The notes: a model not told the origin generated them from the sequence alone. Shown: positions 8,646 through 15,673, counted from the stretch's first letter. The stretch: DNA of 43,069 nt from an uncultured Eubacteriales bacterium (GCA_900314565.1 OMVU01000062.1:1-43069), one strand, 5' to 3'. Made by a program: numbers and translations.

Positions 8646-8705
8646 TTTGGGTGACAAACCCGCTCCTAAGCGGTAGGTCGGGTGTTCGAGTTACTTCGAG
8701 GACGC
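8646..8705 (+). repeat. tRNA-Arg(CCU) 3'-half direct repeat, right copy (putative att site)
   Basis: This has the same 60-bp layout as 6452-6511, with GGGTGACAAA, the CCGC/GCGG anticodon-stem bases, TCCTAA, the T arm and CGAGGACG, and four mismatches to the left copy. Its acceptor strand CGAGGAC would pair with a canonical tRNA-Arg 5' GTCCTCG, so it is closer to the parental tRNA than the left copy. Two further GGGTGACAA units lie just upstream at 8584-8604. Confidence 0.8.
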
Positions 8706-8714
8706 GTGTAAAGG

Positions 8715-8749
8715 ACCGGGAACAGTAGTTGATACTGTTCCCGGTTTTT
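8715..8749 (+). terminator. Strong terminator after the right tRNA-like repeat
   Basis: A perfect 13-bp stem, ACCGGGAACAGTA (8715-8727) with TACTGTTCCCGGT (8733-8745), is followed by T residues. It sits where a tRNA terminator would be. Confidence 0.85.
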
Positions 8750-8771
8750 GTTAGAGACTGGGATACATTTT

Positions 8772-9236
8772 TCAGAATAAGATCTTGCGGAGATTCTCCG
8801 GCATGGAATTGAACATCATCTGTACAACGGTTTCCGCCGAAGTGATGTTGTCGGTCAGGACCCACTCCTGCGTCATGCCGACAGAGCCCATACAATAGAA
8901 ACGGATGCTGTAAGCAAGCTGGGTATCGAGAATATCGGTGCCCAGCTTTTTCTTTGCGAGCTCAGTATAGCGTCTTGTAAAATATTCCACCATATAGTGC
9001 CAAAGAGCATTCTGAGAGGAATCTTCATAGGCACGCTTGTAAAACAAAATATCCTGTTTCATTTTATTCATCCCTGCGGCGGCGGAGGGGACAGAGGTTA
9101 TATCTGTGCCATAGGCATCCGTGCAGAACATCCAGGCCACCAGGTCATACTTGTCTTTGAAATGATAATAAAAGGTCGGCCTTTCGATGTCTGCCGCCCT
9201 GCAGATCTCTGTCACACGGATCTTGTCGATGGCCAT
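8772..9236 (-). pseudogene. N-terminally truncated TetR-family regulator
   Basis: The 154-residue frame starts inside the DNA-binding domain: KIRVTEICRAADIERPTFYYHFKDKYDL is helices 2-4 of a TetR protein of the DhaS-like kind (TetR_C_8 ligand domain follows). Helix 1 and the residues before it are missing. Upstream in the same frame there is no matching sequence and no start with a ribosome-binding site. It lies 14 bp after another TetR gene on the same strand. It might be translated by reinitiation but would lack a proper DNA-binding fold, so it is probably dead. Confidence 0.7.
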
Positions 9237-9250
9237 GATGCAGTTTGCTT

Positions 9251-9817
9251 TTATTCCCGGGAAGGGAGGGCTGTCTGCTGCACGGTGAGGAGCGGTTCGG
9301 TTATTTCTGTAAGCTGCCTGCTGAGCGCTTCGGGATCATCCGCAAAGTTCCGTTCCGCCCACCACAGAATGCAGTTGAAGATCACGCCGTTCCACGCCGT
9401 GAGACGCAGTCTGTATTCCTCGTTCACGCCATCGATGCTGCGGTTGATCTGCCGGAGGATCTCCATCCCCATTCCTGCCTTCAGAAGGAGCGGGATCTTC
9501 TCTCTGTGCCGGTAAACAGTATTCAGGATAATCTGCCAGTTCGCGCTGACGTCCGCACCGCTGACTCTGCGAACATCGTCTGCAATGACACGGATATCAT
9601 CTTTCAGCACATCCGTGACAAGATAAAAGTTCCGGTAGAAGCCGCCTCGGGAGACGCCTGCCGCCTTTACGAGATCGACTACTTTGATGCTGTCAATATC
9701 CCGTGTTTTGAGCATGGTATACAGCGCCTGGCGCAGGGAGTCCACGATCAGGCGATGGGATTCTTTATTGGAACGCTGCAGGTTCTCGATTCGTTTTTCT
9801 CTGTTCTTCACAGACAA
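9251..9817 (-). CDS. TetR-family transcriptional regulator
   Basis: This 188-residue protein has a TetR N-terminal domain at about residues 20-70 (LRQALYTMLKTRDID, then VVDLVKAAGVSRGGFYRNF) and an all-helical ligand domain. The start is TTG at 9817-9815, with AAGGAG 5 bp upstream; a GTG at 9811 is the alternative. It is followed by the truncated TetR frame and faces a third TetR gene across about 230 bp. No non-regulator gene survives on its own strand nearby, so its target is unclear; the divergent TetR gene is one candidate. Confidence 0.88.
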   Translation of the reverse strand: MSVKNREKRIENLQRSNKESHRLIVDSLRQALYTMLKTRDIDSIKVVDLVKAAGVSRGGFYRNFYLVTDVLKDDIRVIADDVRRVSGADVSANWQIILNTVYRHREKIPLLLKAGMGMEILRQINRSIDGVNEEYRLRLTAWNGVIFNCILWWAERNFADDPEALSRQLTEITEPLLTVQQTALPSRE

Positions 9818-9967
9818 TTATTCTCCTTTTGTTCTCGTAAATGCCGGAGCCCATGACTGTGCTGCTGACGTTCATAATAGCTATTGCGTAGACAAATGTC
9901 AATTCCAAAGTTTATGATGTATCGGTCCCGCTTAATAGAGTTTTTATACCTAAGGAGAAATCGATTA

Positions 9968-9996
9968 TTGACTAACGAACGAACGTTAGGTATAAT
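9968..9996 (+). promoter_or_regulatory. Promoter with an internal TetR-type operator
   Basis: TTGACT (9968-9973), a 17-bp spacer and TATAAT (9991-9996) form a near-consensus promoter. The spacer holds the inverted repeat CTAACG-N6-CGTTAG (9972-9989), so a bound repressor would block RNA polymerase. It lies 50 bp before the plus-strand TetR gene, which suggests autorepression. Confidence 0.75.
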
Positions 9997-10045
9997 AGGC
10001 GATGTAATTCAGCATTACTACTATTTTGTAGAGAGGGAGAAGAGC

Positions 10046-10663
10046 ATGGAAAAGAGCAACACACGGGAAGAAATACTGGAGGCAGCGCTGGATCTGTTCG
10101 CTGTCAACGGATACGAAGCAACCAGTATCTCTCAGCTCGCCGATGCGGTAGGTATCCGCAAGGCATCCCTTTACAGCCACTTTGCCAATAAGCAGGACAT
10201 TCTGGATACTGTCGTCGAAACCGTTCTGAAAGGATATGCAGATCATTCGATCTTTGTACGTGCCGACTGGGATGATCCGGAATTCACAAAAGATAAGACC
10301 GGCATGACTGCAGAAGATGTGGCAAAGCTCATCCAGGGACAGATGCGCTACATCCTTCATGACCCGCACATTCAAAAGGGCAGGAAGATGCTCATGATCG
10401 AGCAGTTCCGCAATGCAGAGCTGGCAGAGCTTCAGACGAAGCAGAACTATGAAGATGTTCTGAACTATTTCATGGGGATGATGCGATTCCTGATCCGTGA
10501 AGGAACCTTAAGAAATGCAGATACAGAAATCATGGCCGCGCAGTTCTCATCTCCGATCACCGTCTGGATCAATCTGTGTGACCGGGAACCGGATCGTGAA
10601 GAGGAAGTCATGGAACTGGTCAGGAAACATGTGATGCAGTTTTTTGAGATTTATCGGGAATAG
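10046..10663 (+). CDS. TetR/AcrR-family regulator (probably autoregulated)
   Basis: This 205-residue protein begins MEKSNTREEILEAALDLF. Its TetR helix-turn-helix lies at about residues 25-50 (TSISQLADAVGIRKASLYSHF), and a helical C-terminal ligand domain follows. The ATG at 10046 follows GAGAGGGAG; longer in-frame starts upstream lie before or within the promoter. The operator-like repeat in its own promoter and a related half-site before the next open frame (10737-10750) suggest that it repressed itself and that downstream gene, which is now truncated by repeat A2. Confidence 0.92.
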   Translation: MEKSNTREEILEAALDLFAVNGYEATSISQLADAVGIRKASLYSHFANKQDILDTVVETVLKGYADHSIFVRADWDDPEFTKDKTGMTAEDVAKLIQGQMRYILHDPHIQKGRKMLMIEQFRNAELAELQTKQNYEDVLNYFMGMMRFLIREGTLRNADTEIMAAQFSSPITVWINLCDREPDREEEVMELVRKHVMQFFEIYRE

Positions 10664-10688
10664 ATCCATTTGAACGGGGATTTACGAT

Positions 10689-10725
10689 AGCCGGTCAGAT
10701 CGGAGACGGCTGACCGGCTTTCTTT
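10689..10725 (+). terminator. Terminator after the TetR gene
   Basis: AGCCGGTCAG (10689-10698) pairs perfectly with CTGACCGGCT (10710-10719), followed by TTCTTTC. Confidence 0.75.
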
Positions 10726-10736
10726 CGGGCACAAGA

Positions 10737-10750
10737 CTAACGAACGATAG
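10737..10750 (+). promoter_or_regulatory. Second TetR operator-like site
   Basis: CTAACGAACGATAG repeats the left arm and spacer of the operator at 9972-9989 and ends in TAG, but lacks the full right arm. It sits 22 bp before the ATG of the truncated frame at 10772. Confidence 0.45.
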
Positions 10751-10771
10751 GACGTGGAGGAGGGATATACG

Positions 10772-10897
10772 ATGAATAAAGCATTTCCGATCTCAATGAC
10801 AGTTTTATTCTTCATCGCGCTTTTCCTCGTGTCTTCAGACATGAGATACGCGCGCAAAGTGAAACTCGCCTTCATCGTGGGTACAATCTCGCGATGA
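10772..10897 (+). pseudogene. Truncated open frame entering repeat A
   Basis: A strong GGAGGAGG precedes this ATG, but only about ten residues (MNKAFPISMT) come before repeat A2 starts. The frame then reads through the repeat as VLFFIALFLVSS and stops at 10895-10897, giving 41 residues. The best explanation is the head of a membrane-protein gene, once controlled by the TetR protein, that was cut off by the repeat. A functional small hydrophobic protein cannot be excluded, because the ribosome-binding site is good and the first 20 residues form a plausible membrane helix. Confidence 0.5.
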
Positions 10898-10906
10898 AGA
10901 ATAAAA
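10803..10906. repeat. Repeat family A, copy 2 (MITE-like, intact inverted ends)
   Basis: The 104-bp element is bounded by perfect 17-bp inverted repeats, TTTTATTCTTCATCGCG and CGCGATGAAGAATAAAA. The interior is nearly identical to 3562-3630. No transposase is encoded. No clear target duplication is visible, since the right side runs directly into repeat B. Confidence 0.88.
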
Positions 10907-10908
10907 GC

Positions 10909-11035
10909 CTCAGCTACACAATGCTCCACTGGAGCATTGTTACGCATGCTTAGGCACGGCGGATCGCAGCCGCGCAAAGAGGAAGGTGCTTCGCACCCTG
11001 CGCGGCGCGGCAAGAACGCTGAGGCGTTCTTGAAT
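10909..11035. repeat. Repeat family B, fullest copy (multi-hairpin, GC-rich)
   Basis: The segment contains successive hairpins: CACAATGCTCC/GGAGCATTGT, GGTGC-TTC-GCACC, CCGCGCA/TGCGCGG and AAGAACGC-TGAG-GCGTTCTT. Related but diverged copies occur at 24263-24296, 24371-24434, 28391-28470, 31262-31295 and, inverted, within 32921-33056. It is a dispersed structured repeat with no coding capacity. Confidence 0.75.
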
Positions 11036-11142
11036 TTTCCGGATCCGGGCTCTGTCATATACTGCAGAAATACTAGTGTATAAGCAGCAAAACTGGTGTA
11101 AAATAGATATGAAAAAGAGCACCAGAAATGGAGGTAATCATC

Positions 11143-11568
11143 ATGGATATGAACTGTGCTTATTGTGCAAAGGGTGAACTGGTCGCAAAGTTTGGGTAAG
11201 AAGTATGTGAGCTTCCTGCCAGTACGGTATATCTTTTTAAGGAGCAGTCCCATCCGGGCCGTTGCATCGTGGCCAGCAAACATCATGTTTCGGAAATGCT
11301 CGAGCTCTCCGAAGAAGACAGAGCCGCTTTTATTAAGGATGTCGTGACATGTGCCAATGCGATTCATGCCGTCTTCCATCCCGATAAGCTCAACTATGGA
11401 ATGTATGGCGATACAGGGCATCACCTTCACATGCACCTGGTACCCAAATACAAAGACGAGTTTGAATGGGGCGGCACCTTTGCCATGGATCCGAACATCA
11501 GGAAGCTTAATGAAGCGGAATGCGAGGAAGTGGCAGCCAAACTGCGTACGCAGATCGCAAAGGGATGA
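11143..11568 (+). pseudogene. HIT-family hydrolase gene with an in-frame stop
   Basis: The ATG at 11143 follows GGAGG and encodes MDMNCAYC, a HIT-protein zinc-ligand start. After 18 codons there is an in-frame TAA (11197-11199). The same frame then continues without loss of homology through ELPASTVYLFKEQSHPGRC to the histidine triad HHLHMHLVPK and the stop at 11566-11568, about 140 residues in all. Such proteins hydrolyse nucleotide phosphoramidates or transfer nucleotidyl groups. The stop stands where a hydrophobic residue is expected. The rest looks undamaged, so the mutation is recent or a sequencing error. Confidence 0.8.
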
Positions 11569-11651
11569 TCCTCCGACCAAAGCGGAGAGGACAGCGCTTT
11601 CGTTTCGGTCTGGAAGAATAAAAGAAGTAACTGCAGGGGGAGAAAAAAGAA

Positions 11652-12878
11652 ATGAAAAAAGGAAGTTTTTTTAACAGCCTGCCTTTCAGGCTTTTGGCAG
11701 CACTGGCTGTCGGCATCTGTGCCGGTCTTGCACTGAGTGCTGCGGACGGATCGCCTTTCACAGGCGCATTGCTCAACATTCTTGTGACTGTCAAGTTCAT
11801 CAGCAGTCAGTTCATCAGCTTCTGTGTACCGCTTATTATCATCGGTTTTATTGCACCTTCCATCACAAGACTGGGAAATAATGCTTCGCAGATGCTGATC
11901 GTGGCCCTCTGCATCGCATATATTTCTTCTGTCGGCGCTGCCGCATTTGCCACCGGAGCAGGTTTTACCATCCTGCCTTTCCTGCATATCAGCCCCGAAG
12001 TGGACGGCCTGAAGGAACTGCCGAAGGTCCTCTTTGAACTGACCATTCCCCAGATCATGCCGGTCATGTCCGCCCTTTTCTTTTCCGTGCTGGTAGGCCT
12101 TGCTGCGACATGGAATAAGAGCAGACTGATCACCGGAGTCCTGGAGGAGTTCCAGAAGATCGTTCTGAGCATTGTTACAAAGTTCGTGATCCCGGTCCTG
12201 CCCGTGCTGATCGGGTGTACCTTCTGCACCTTGGCTTATGAGGGAACCATCACAAAGCAGCTGCCCATCTTCCTGATCATTATTCTGATCGTTATGGTCG
12301 GCCACTTTATCTGGATGGCCCTGCTCTACGGCATTGCAGGCGCCTATTCGGGAAGAAATCCCCTGAATATCATCAGGAACTACGGCCCGGCCTACATGAC
12401 CGCAGTAGGCACCATGTCCAGTGCGGCTACTCTTTCCGTGGCTCTTGAGTGTGCAAGAAAGTCCGAGCCTACTCTGCGGGACGACCTGGTCAATTTCGGT
12501 ATCCCGCTTTTTGCGAACATCCATCTGTGCGGCTCCGTTATGACAGAGACCTTCTTCGTTATGGCCGTTTCCAAGATGCTCTACGGCGCATTCCCGACTC
12601 CCGGCAAGATGATCCTTTTCTGTGTCCTGCTGGGCGTATTCGCAATCGGCGCTCCCGGCGTTCCCGGCGGGACCGTTATGGCATCCCTTGGCCTGATCAC
12701 CGGCGTTCTTGGCTTCGATGAGACAGGTACGGCTCTGATGCTGACCATCTTTGCTCTGCAGGATTCCTTCGGAACGGCCTGCAACGTCACAGGCGACGGG
12801 GCGCTGACCCTCTTCCTGACAGGCTATGCGGAAAAGCATGGAATCAGGGAAGCAAGCCTCGGAGATATTCTGGACTGA
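11652..12878 (+). CDS. Dicarboxylate/amino acid:cation symporter (DAACS family)
   Basis: This 408-residue integral membrane protein has about eight to ten hydrophobic segments. It has the family landmarks FISFCVPLIIIGFIAPSI in the N-terminal half and, near the end, GAPGVPGGTV and DSFGTACNVTGDGA, which shape the substrate and sodium sites of GltPh/SstT-type carriers. It should import acidic or neutral amino acids or dicarboxylates with Na+ or H+. The ATG follows GGGGGAG. It stands alone, 83 bp after the broken HIT gene and before repeat C1 and a terminator. Confidence 0.93.
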   Translation: MKKGSFFNSLPFRLLAALAVGICAGLALSAADGSPFTGALLNILVTVKFISSQFISFCVPLIIIGFIAPSITRLGNNASQMLIVALCIAYISSVGAAAFATGAGFTILPFLHISPEVDGLKELPKVLFELTIPQIMPVMSALFFSVLVGLAATWNKSRLITGVLEEFQKIVLSIVTKFVIPVLPVLIGCTFCTLAYEGTITKQLPIFLIIILIVMVGHFIWMALLYGIAGAYSGRNPLNIIRNYGPAYMTAVGTMSSAATLSVALECARKSEPTLRDDLVNFGIPLFANIHLCGSVMTETFFVMAVSKMLYGAFPTPGKMILFCVLLGVFAIGAPGVPGGTVMASLGLITGVLGFDETGTALMLTIFALQDSFGTACNVTGDGALTLFLTGYAEKHGIREASLGDILD

Positions 12879-12880
12879 CT

Positions 12881-12965
12881 TATCTCAGTGGGAGAAAATC
12901 CTCGTTTTTACAAGCGATGGGTAAAACAATATCCTGCTTGTCTCAGTGCGTCGCTGAGCACTGCA
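12881..12965. repeat. Repeat family C, copy 1
   Basis: TTATCTCAGTGGG, then TTTTTACAAGCG, then GGGTAAAACAATATCCTGC and GTCTCAGTG are shared in order with 15086-15199. The unit folds as a short hairpin with a GGGTAAAACAATA tail, a layout resembling IS200/IS605 right ends. Confidence 0.75.
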
Positions 12966-12972
12966 TTAATGA

Positions 12973-13025
12973 GAGTTTCCGTTATCTGGAAGAGACTGTG
13001 CTTCGGGTGATGGAAACTCTTTTTT
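12973..13025 (+). terminator. Terminator after the symporter
   Basis: GAGTTTCC (12973-12980) pairs with GGAAACTC (13012-13019), followed by TTTTTT. Confidence 0.7.
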
Positions 13026-13037
13026 AGAGGTATTCGC

Positions 13038-13223
13038 ATGAAAACATTTACTGAACGGGACTTCATTACTTATCCGAGACAATTCAAGGCTTACAAATGG
13101 TATAGACCGATCCTGGCAGGCCTGATGCTTCTCCTGTTCATACTTTATGCCGACAGAAAGCTTCACTGGTTCGATGAAGTGAAGAAAGACGATGTAACGG
13201 AATTTAACGAAAAGGGCCGGTAG
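13038..13223 (+). pseudogene. Probable N-terminal remnant of a CPBP-type membrane protein
   Basis: The 61-residue frame begins MKTFTERDFITYPRQFKAY, followed by KWYRPILAGLMLLLFILY, which resembles the opening amphipathic segment and first helix of CPBP (Abi) intramembrane metalloproteases. The frame then ends in a charged tail without the EExxxR and H motifs that the family needs. The ATG has GAGG upstream. It could also be a genuine one-helix small protein; the family match rests on only about 30 residues. Confidence 0.4.
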
Positions 13224-13282
13224 ATCCGGCTTTACAGGGGTCCGGGCAGATCGGGATTTTGAAAGTGAAAAAAGGAGCAGGT

Positions 13283-14236
13283 ATGGAAGACAACAGAGAA
13301 AAGAAAAAATCGTTGAAAAAAGAACAGTTTTTTGATATCCTTTGCCTCGTTGCATCTTATGGGATCCTTCTGCTGCTCCCCGGGGAGATCAATGTTTTAT
13401 TTTACCTGATTTACGGAGCAGCTGCCTTTTTGTTCTGTATCGGTTTCTTTCGACTGGGCTTTACATTTGACGCACCGGCAGATTCAAAGGCGGAAAGAGC
13501 AGTCGAATGCTTTTATGCAGTGTACGGAATACTGATCAATGCGGCAGGGCTTTATGGTATCTGTCAGGACCATGGCAGCGCCCGCAGCATAATGATCGCG
13601 ACCCTTCTGCTGATCGAAGCGCTTGTCCTGTTCGCTCTGGCAGGGGGCGGATCCAAAACGCCGGGAGCCCGGAGAATTGCTGTCATCGTGTTTCGAACTG
13701 CGGCTGTTCTCCTTGTCATTTTCGGGATCGCGTTCTGCATTTGGAAGCATTTCAGTGAAGCTTCTGTGATGATCGCGACGATGCTTCTGATCGAAAGCAT
13801 ATGTCTGTGGAAAATAGGAAGCGGGAGCAACCCGTTCAATACGCTGACGCCCGAAATACAGACAGTCCCGGGTCTTCGGATTCCGATCGCGCAGCTGCAG
13901 CAGGCTTTTGCCGGTGTTGAGACACAGCTGGGATATCCCCGGGTCGGGAAGGTCAAAACGATAAAGCAGGATTCGATCATTTACGGTCCGTCGGAAGAGG
14001 GCTTTTTTATTTACGGGTATTATCAGTTCGGTCGGTTTTATATCGCAGGCAGTACAAATGCTCTTTTTCCCGATCCTGAAGATGCGCAGGAACATGCGGT
14101 GACAGAAATTCCGGACAGGGACGGAGTCCTTCTTGCAGCAGAAGAACTACCGAAAGCATACGCAGAAATGTTTGCCCGGTATGCGAAGAGCGGTAAGGCT
14201 CAGTGGTCCGCGGATTATAGAGATCAGACGAAATAA
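13283..14236 (+). CDS. Membrane protein of unknown function
   Basis: This 317-residue protein has a charged start (MEDNREKKKSLKKEQ), about six membrane helices to residue 190 or so, and a soluble C-terminal domain of about 125 residues (from TVPGLRIPIAQLQQ). Two stretches repeat within the membrane part: SIMIATLLLIEALVLF and SVMIATMLLIESICLW, each preceded by a similar loop, which suggests an internal duplication. The ATG at 13283 follows AAAGGAG; a TTG at 13259 is a weaker alternative. I do not recognise a family. It is followed 33 bp later by another membrane protein and may share its transcript. Confidence 0.75.
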   Translation: MEDNREKKKSLKKEQFFDILCLVASYGILLLLPGEINVLFYLIYGAAAFLFCIGFFRLGFTFDAPADSKAERAVECFYAVYGILINAAGLYGICQDHGSARSIMIATLLLIEALVLFALAGGGSKTPGARRIAVIVFRTAAVLLVIFGIAFCIWKHFSEASVMIATMLLIESICLWKIGSGSNPFNTLTPEIQTVPGLRIPIAQLQQAFAGVETQLGYPRVGKVKTIKQDSIIYGPSEEGFFIYGYYQFGRFYIAGSTNALFPDPEDAQEHAVTEIPDRDGVLLAAEELPKAYAEMFARYAKSGKAQWSADYRDQTK

Positions 14237-14269
14237 TGCAGGAATATCAGTTCAGGAGGAGCACTTGAA

Positions 14270-15076
14270 ATGTGGGTCAGCAGATACGTATTCCTTTTCA
14301 TGATATACAGCTTTATGGGATGGGTGTATGAGACTATGTTCTGTACGATCAAGGGAGGCAAATGGGAAAACAGAGGCTTTCTGTATGGCCCGGGATGCCC
14401 TATTTACGGCATCGGAGCCGTGACCATTTCCGTGATCATGCAGCTGACGGTGGGAAACGGAATTGCGTTGAGAGCATGGCAGGTCTTTCTGATCTCTGTT
14501 CTTGGAAGCGCGGTTCTGGAATATACGACTTCGTGGGTGCTGGAGAAAATGTTCCATGCGGCGTGGTGGGACTACAGCGACTGGCCGCTGAATCTTCACG
14601 GCAGGATCTGTTTATTCGCCAGTCTGGGATTTGGTGTCGGCGGTCTGCTGACGGTTTATGTCATAGCGCCGTTCACGGTAAATGCAGTCAGCTATATTCA
14701 GCCGATCGTACTGGAATTCCTTGCGCTGTTATTCCTCTTTGTGTTTGCGGTCGACCTTACGCTTACCGTAACGATACTGCTTCATTTTGATCTGCTGGTG
14801 GCCCAGATAGATGACAGCTTTAACCAGCGAATGGAAACAATTGTGGATGCTACGGTCCAGCAGTCCAGCCGGATCAAAAAGACCATAATAAGAACGGGAC
14901 AGACTGTCAATGAACGGATCGACGCATTGAGCAGATTTACAAAAGGTACTGTCAGAAGGATCTATTCTTTCAGGGACAGAGACGAGCAAAAGAACTCAGT
15001 TAAGAATAATATCCTTTCTATGATCAGGAATGCTGCCAGACGAAACAGGCAGGAAAATGATATCGACGCTCTTTGA
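14270..15076 (+). CDS. CmpB-like putative ABC transporter permease (PF06541 type)
   Basis: The 268-residue protein opens with FLFMIYSFMGWVYETMFC, then WENRGFLYGPGCPIYGIGAV and LEYTTSWVLEKMFHAAWWDY, the signature blocks of the ABC_trans_CmpB family common in Clostridia. Five or so helices are followed by a basic, coiled-coil-like cytosolic tail (residues about 180-268). The family name is historical and transport has not been shown for most members. The ATG follows AGGAGGAGC 33 bp after the preceding membrane gene. Confidence 0.85.
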   Translation: MWVSRYVFLFMIYSFMGWVYETMFCTIKGGKWENRGFLYGPGCPIYGIGAVTISVIMQLTVGNGIALRAWQVFLISVLGSAVLEYTTSWVLEKMFHAAWWDYSDWPLNLHGRICLFASLGFGVGGLLTVYVIAPFTVNAVSYIQPIVLEFLALLFLFVFAVDLTLTVTILLHFDLLVAQIDDSFNQRMETIVDATVQQSSRIKKTIIRTGQTVNERIDALSRFTKGTVRRIYSFRDRDEQKNSVKNNILSMIRNAARRNRQENDIDAL

Positions 15077-15085
15077 CACAGGCTT

Positions 15086-15199
15086 TTATCTCAGTGGGGA
15101 AGACCCCCGCTTCTACAAGCGGCGGGTAAAACAATATCCTGCCAGTCTCAGTGGTGGGTTACAATCCCCCACTGAGATAAACTCGCAAGCGAGACTTGA
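15086..15199. repeat. Repeat family C, copy 2 (longer, with palindromes)
   Basis: It shares TTATCTCAGTGGG, CTACAAGCG and GGGTAAAACAATATCCTGCC with 12881-12965. It contains the hairpin CCCCCGCTT-CTAC-AAGCGGCGGG and a later inverted pair TCTCAGTGG/CCACTGAGA. It ends in a CGCAAGCGAGACTTGA motif, related to the palindrome near 32924. It directly abuts the AGCS gene tail. Confidence 0.75.
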
Positions 15200-15384
15200 A
15201 CGAAACGAAATATGCCTATATTTTCCTCGGATCGCTGCTGTTGAATAATTTTGTATGGGAGCTGACGGATCTGTTCGACCAGCTTATGGTGCTTCCGAAC
15301 GTTGTTGCGCTGATTGCCCTTAGCGCTGTCGTGACGAAGACGGCAAAGGCCGGCGAGGAGGCGTGGAAGAAGAGCAGAAAGTGA
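15196..15384 (+). pseudogene. C-terminal remnant of an AGCS sodium:alanine symporter
   Basis: The frame encodes about 60 residues, YAYIFLGSLLLNNFVWELTD then LFDQLMVLPNVVALIALSAVV, ending in a basic tail. The block with D-x-F-x-x-LM-x-x-PN-x-x-A-L-x-x-LS is the last helix pair of sodium:alanine symporters (AGCS, PF01235). The preceding 400 or so residues are missing, and repeat C2 sits at the break. The terminator at 15549 may belong to the original gene. Confidence 0.75.
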
Positions 15385-15462
15385 CCTGTGGATCATTTCC
15401 CGATCCGGCAGGCGAAAGAAAGTGAAAGATAAAACACAGCAGGATAATTCGTTTTTACAAAT

Positions 15463-15542
15463 TTTGTTTAAAAATGCGGATGTAGAAATCCGATTCTGAA
15501 ACTTTGTTTAAAAATGCGGATGTAGAAATCCGATTCTGAAAC
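15463..15542. repeat. Perfect 40-bp tandem duplication
   Basis: The unit beginning TTTGTTTAAAAATGCGGATG occurs twice back to back (15463-15502 and 15503-15542) without mismatch. Each unit contains the small inverted pair CGGAT...ATCCG. It is probably a recent slippage event in untranslated DNA. Confidence 0.9.
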
Positions 15543-15548
15543 AGTACT

Positions 15549-15600
15549 CGCAGAGAGGACACTGTATGAACAGACAGTACCTCTATGCGGGTTCTTTTTC
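15549..15600 (+). terminator. Terminator downstream of the AGCS remnant
   Basis: CGCAGAGAGGACACTGT pairs imperfectly with ACAGTACCTCTATGCG and is followed by GGTTCTTTTTC. Confidence 0.6.
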
Positions 15601-15673
15601 ATTTTGAGGCCTTCTCAAAAACGGTCAACGGATCTATCATGAAATTGACCGACACGGTTAACGGAGGTGCGAG

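Noticed and set aside
8569-8895. Minus-strand reading frame containing VTRTPDLPLRSGFVTQ
   Set aside because: This string is the antisense of the tRNA-like repeat, and the same run appears at the other copy; it is a known kind of false gene.
8772-9817. One TetR gene split by a frameshift
   Set aside because: Each frame has its own TetR DNA-binding helix and its own ligand domain, so these are two genes, the second truncated.
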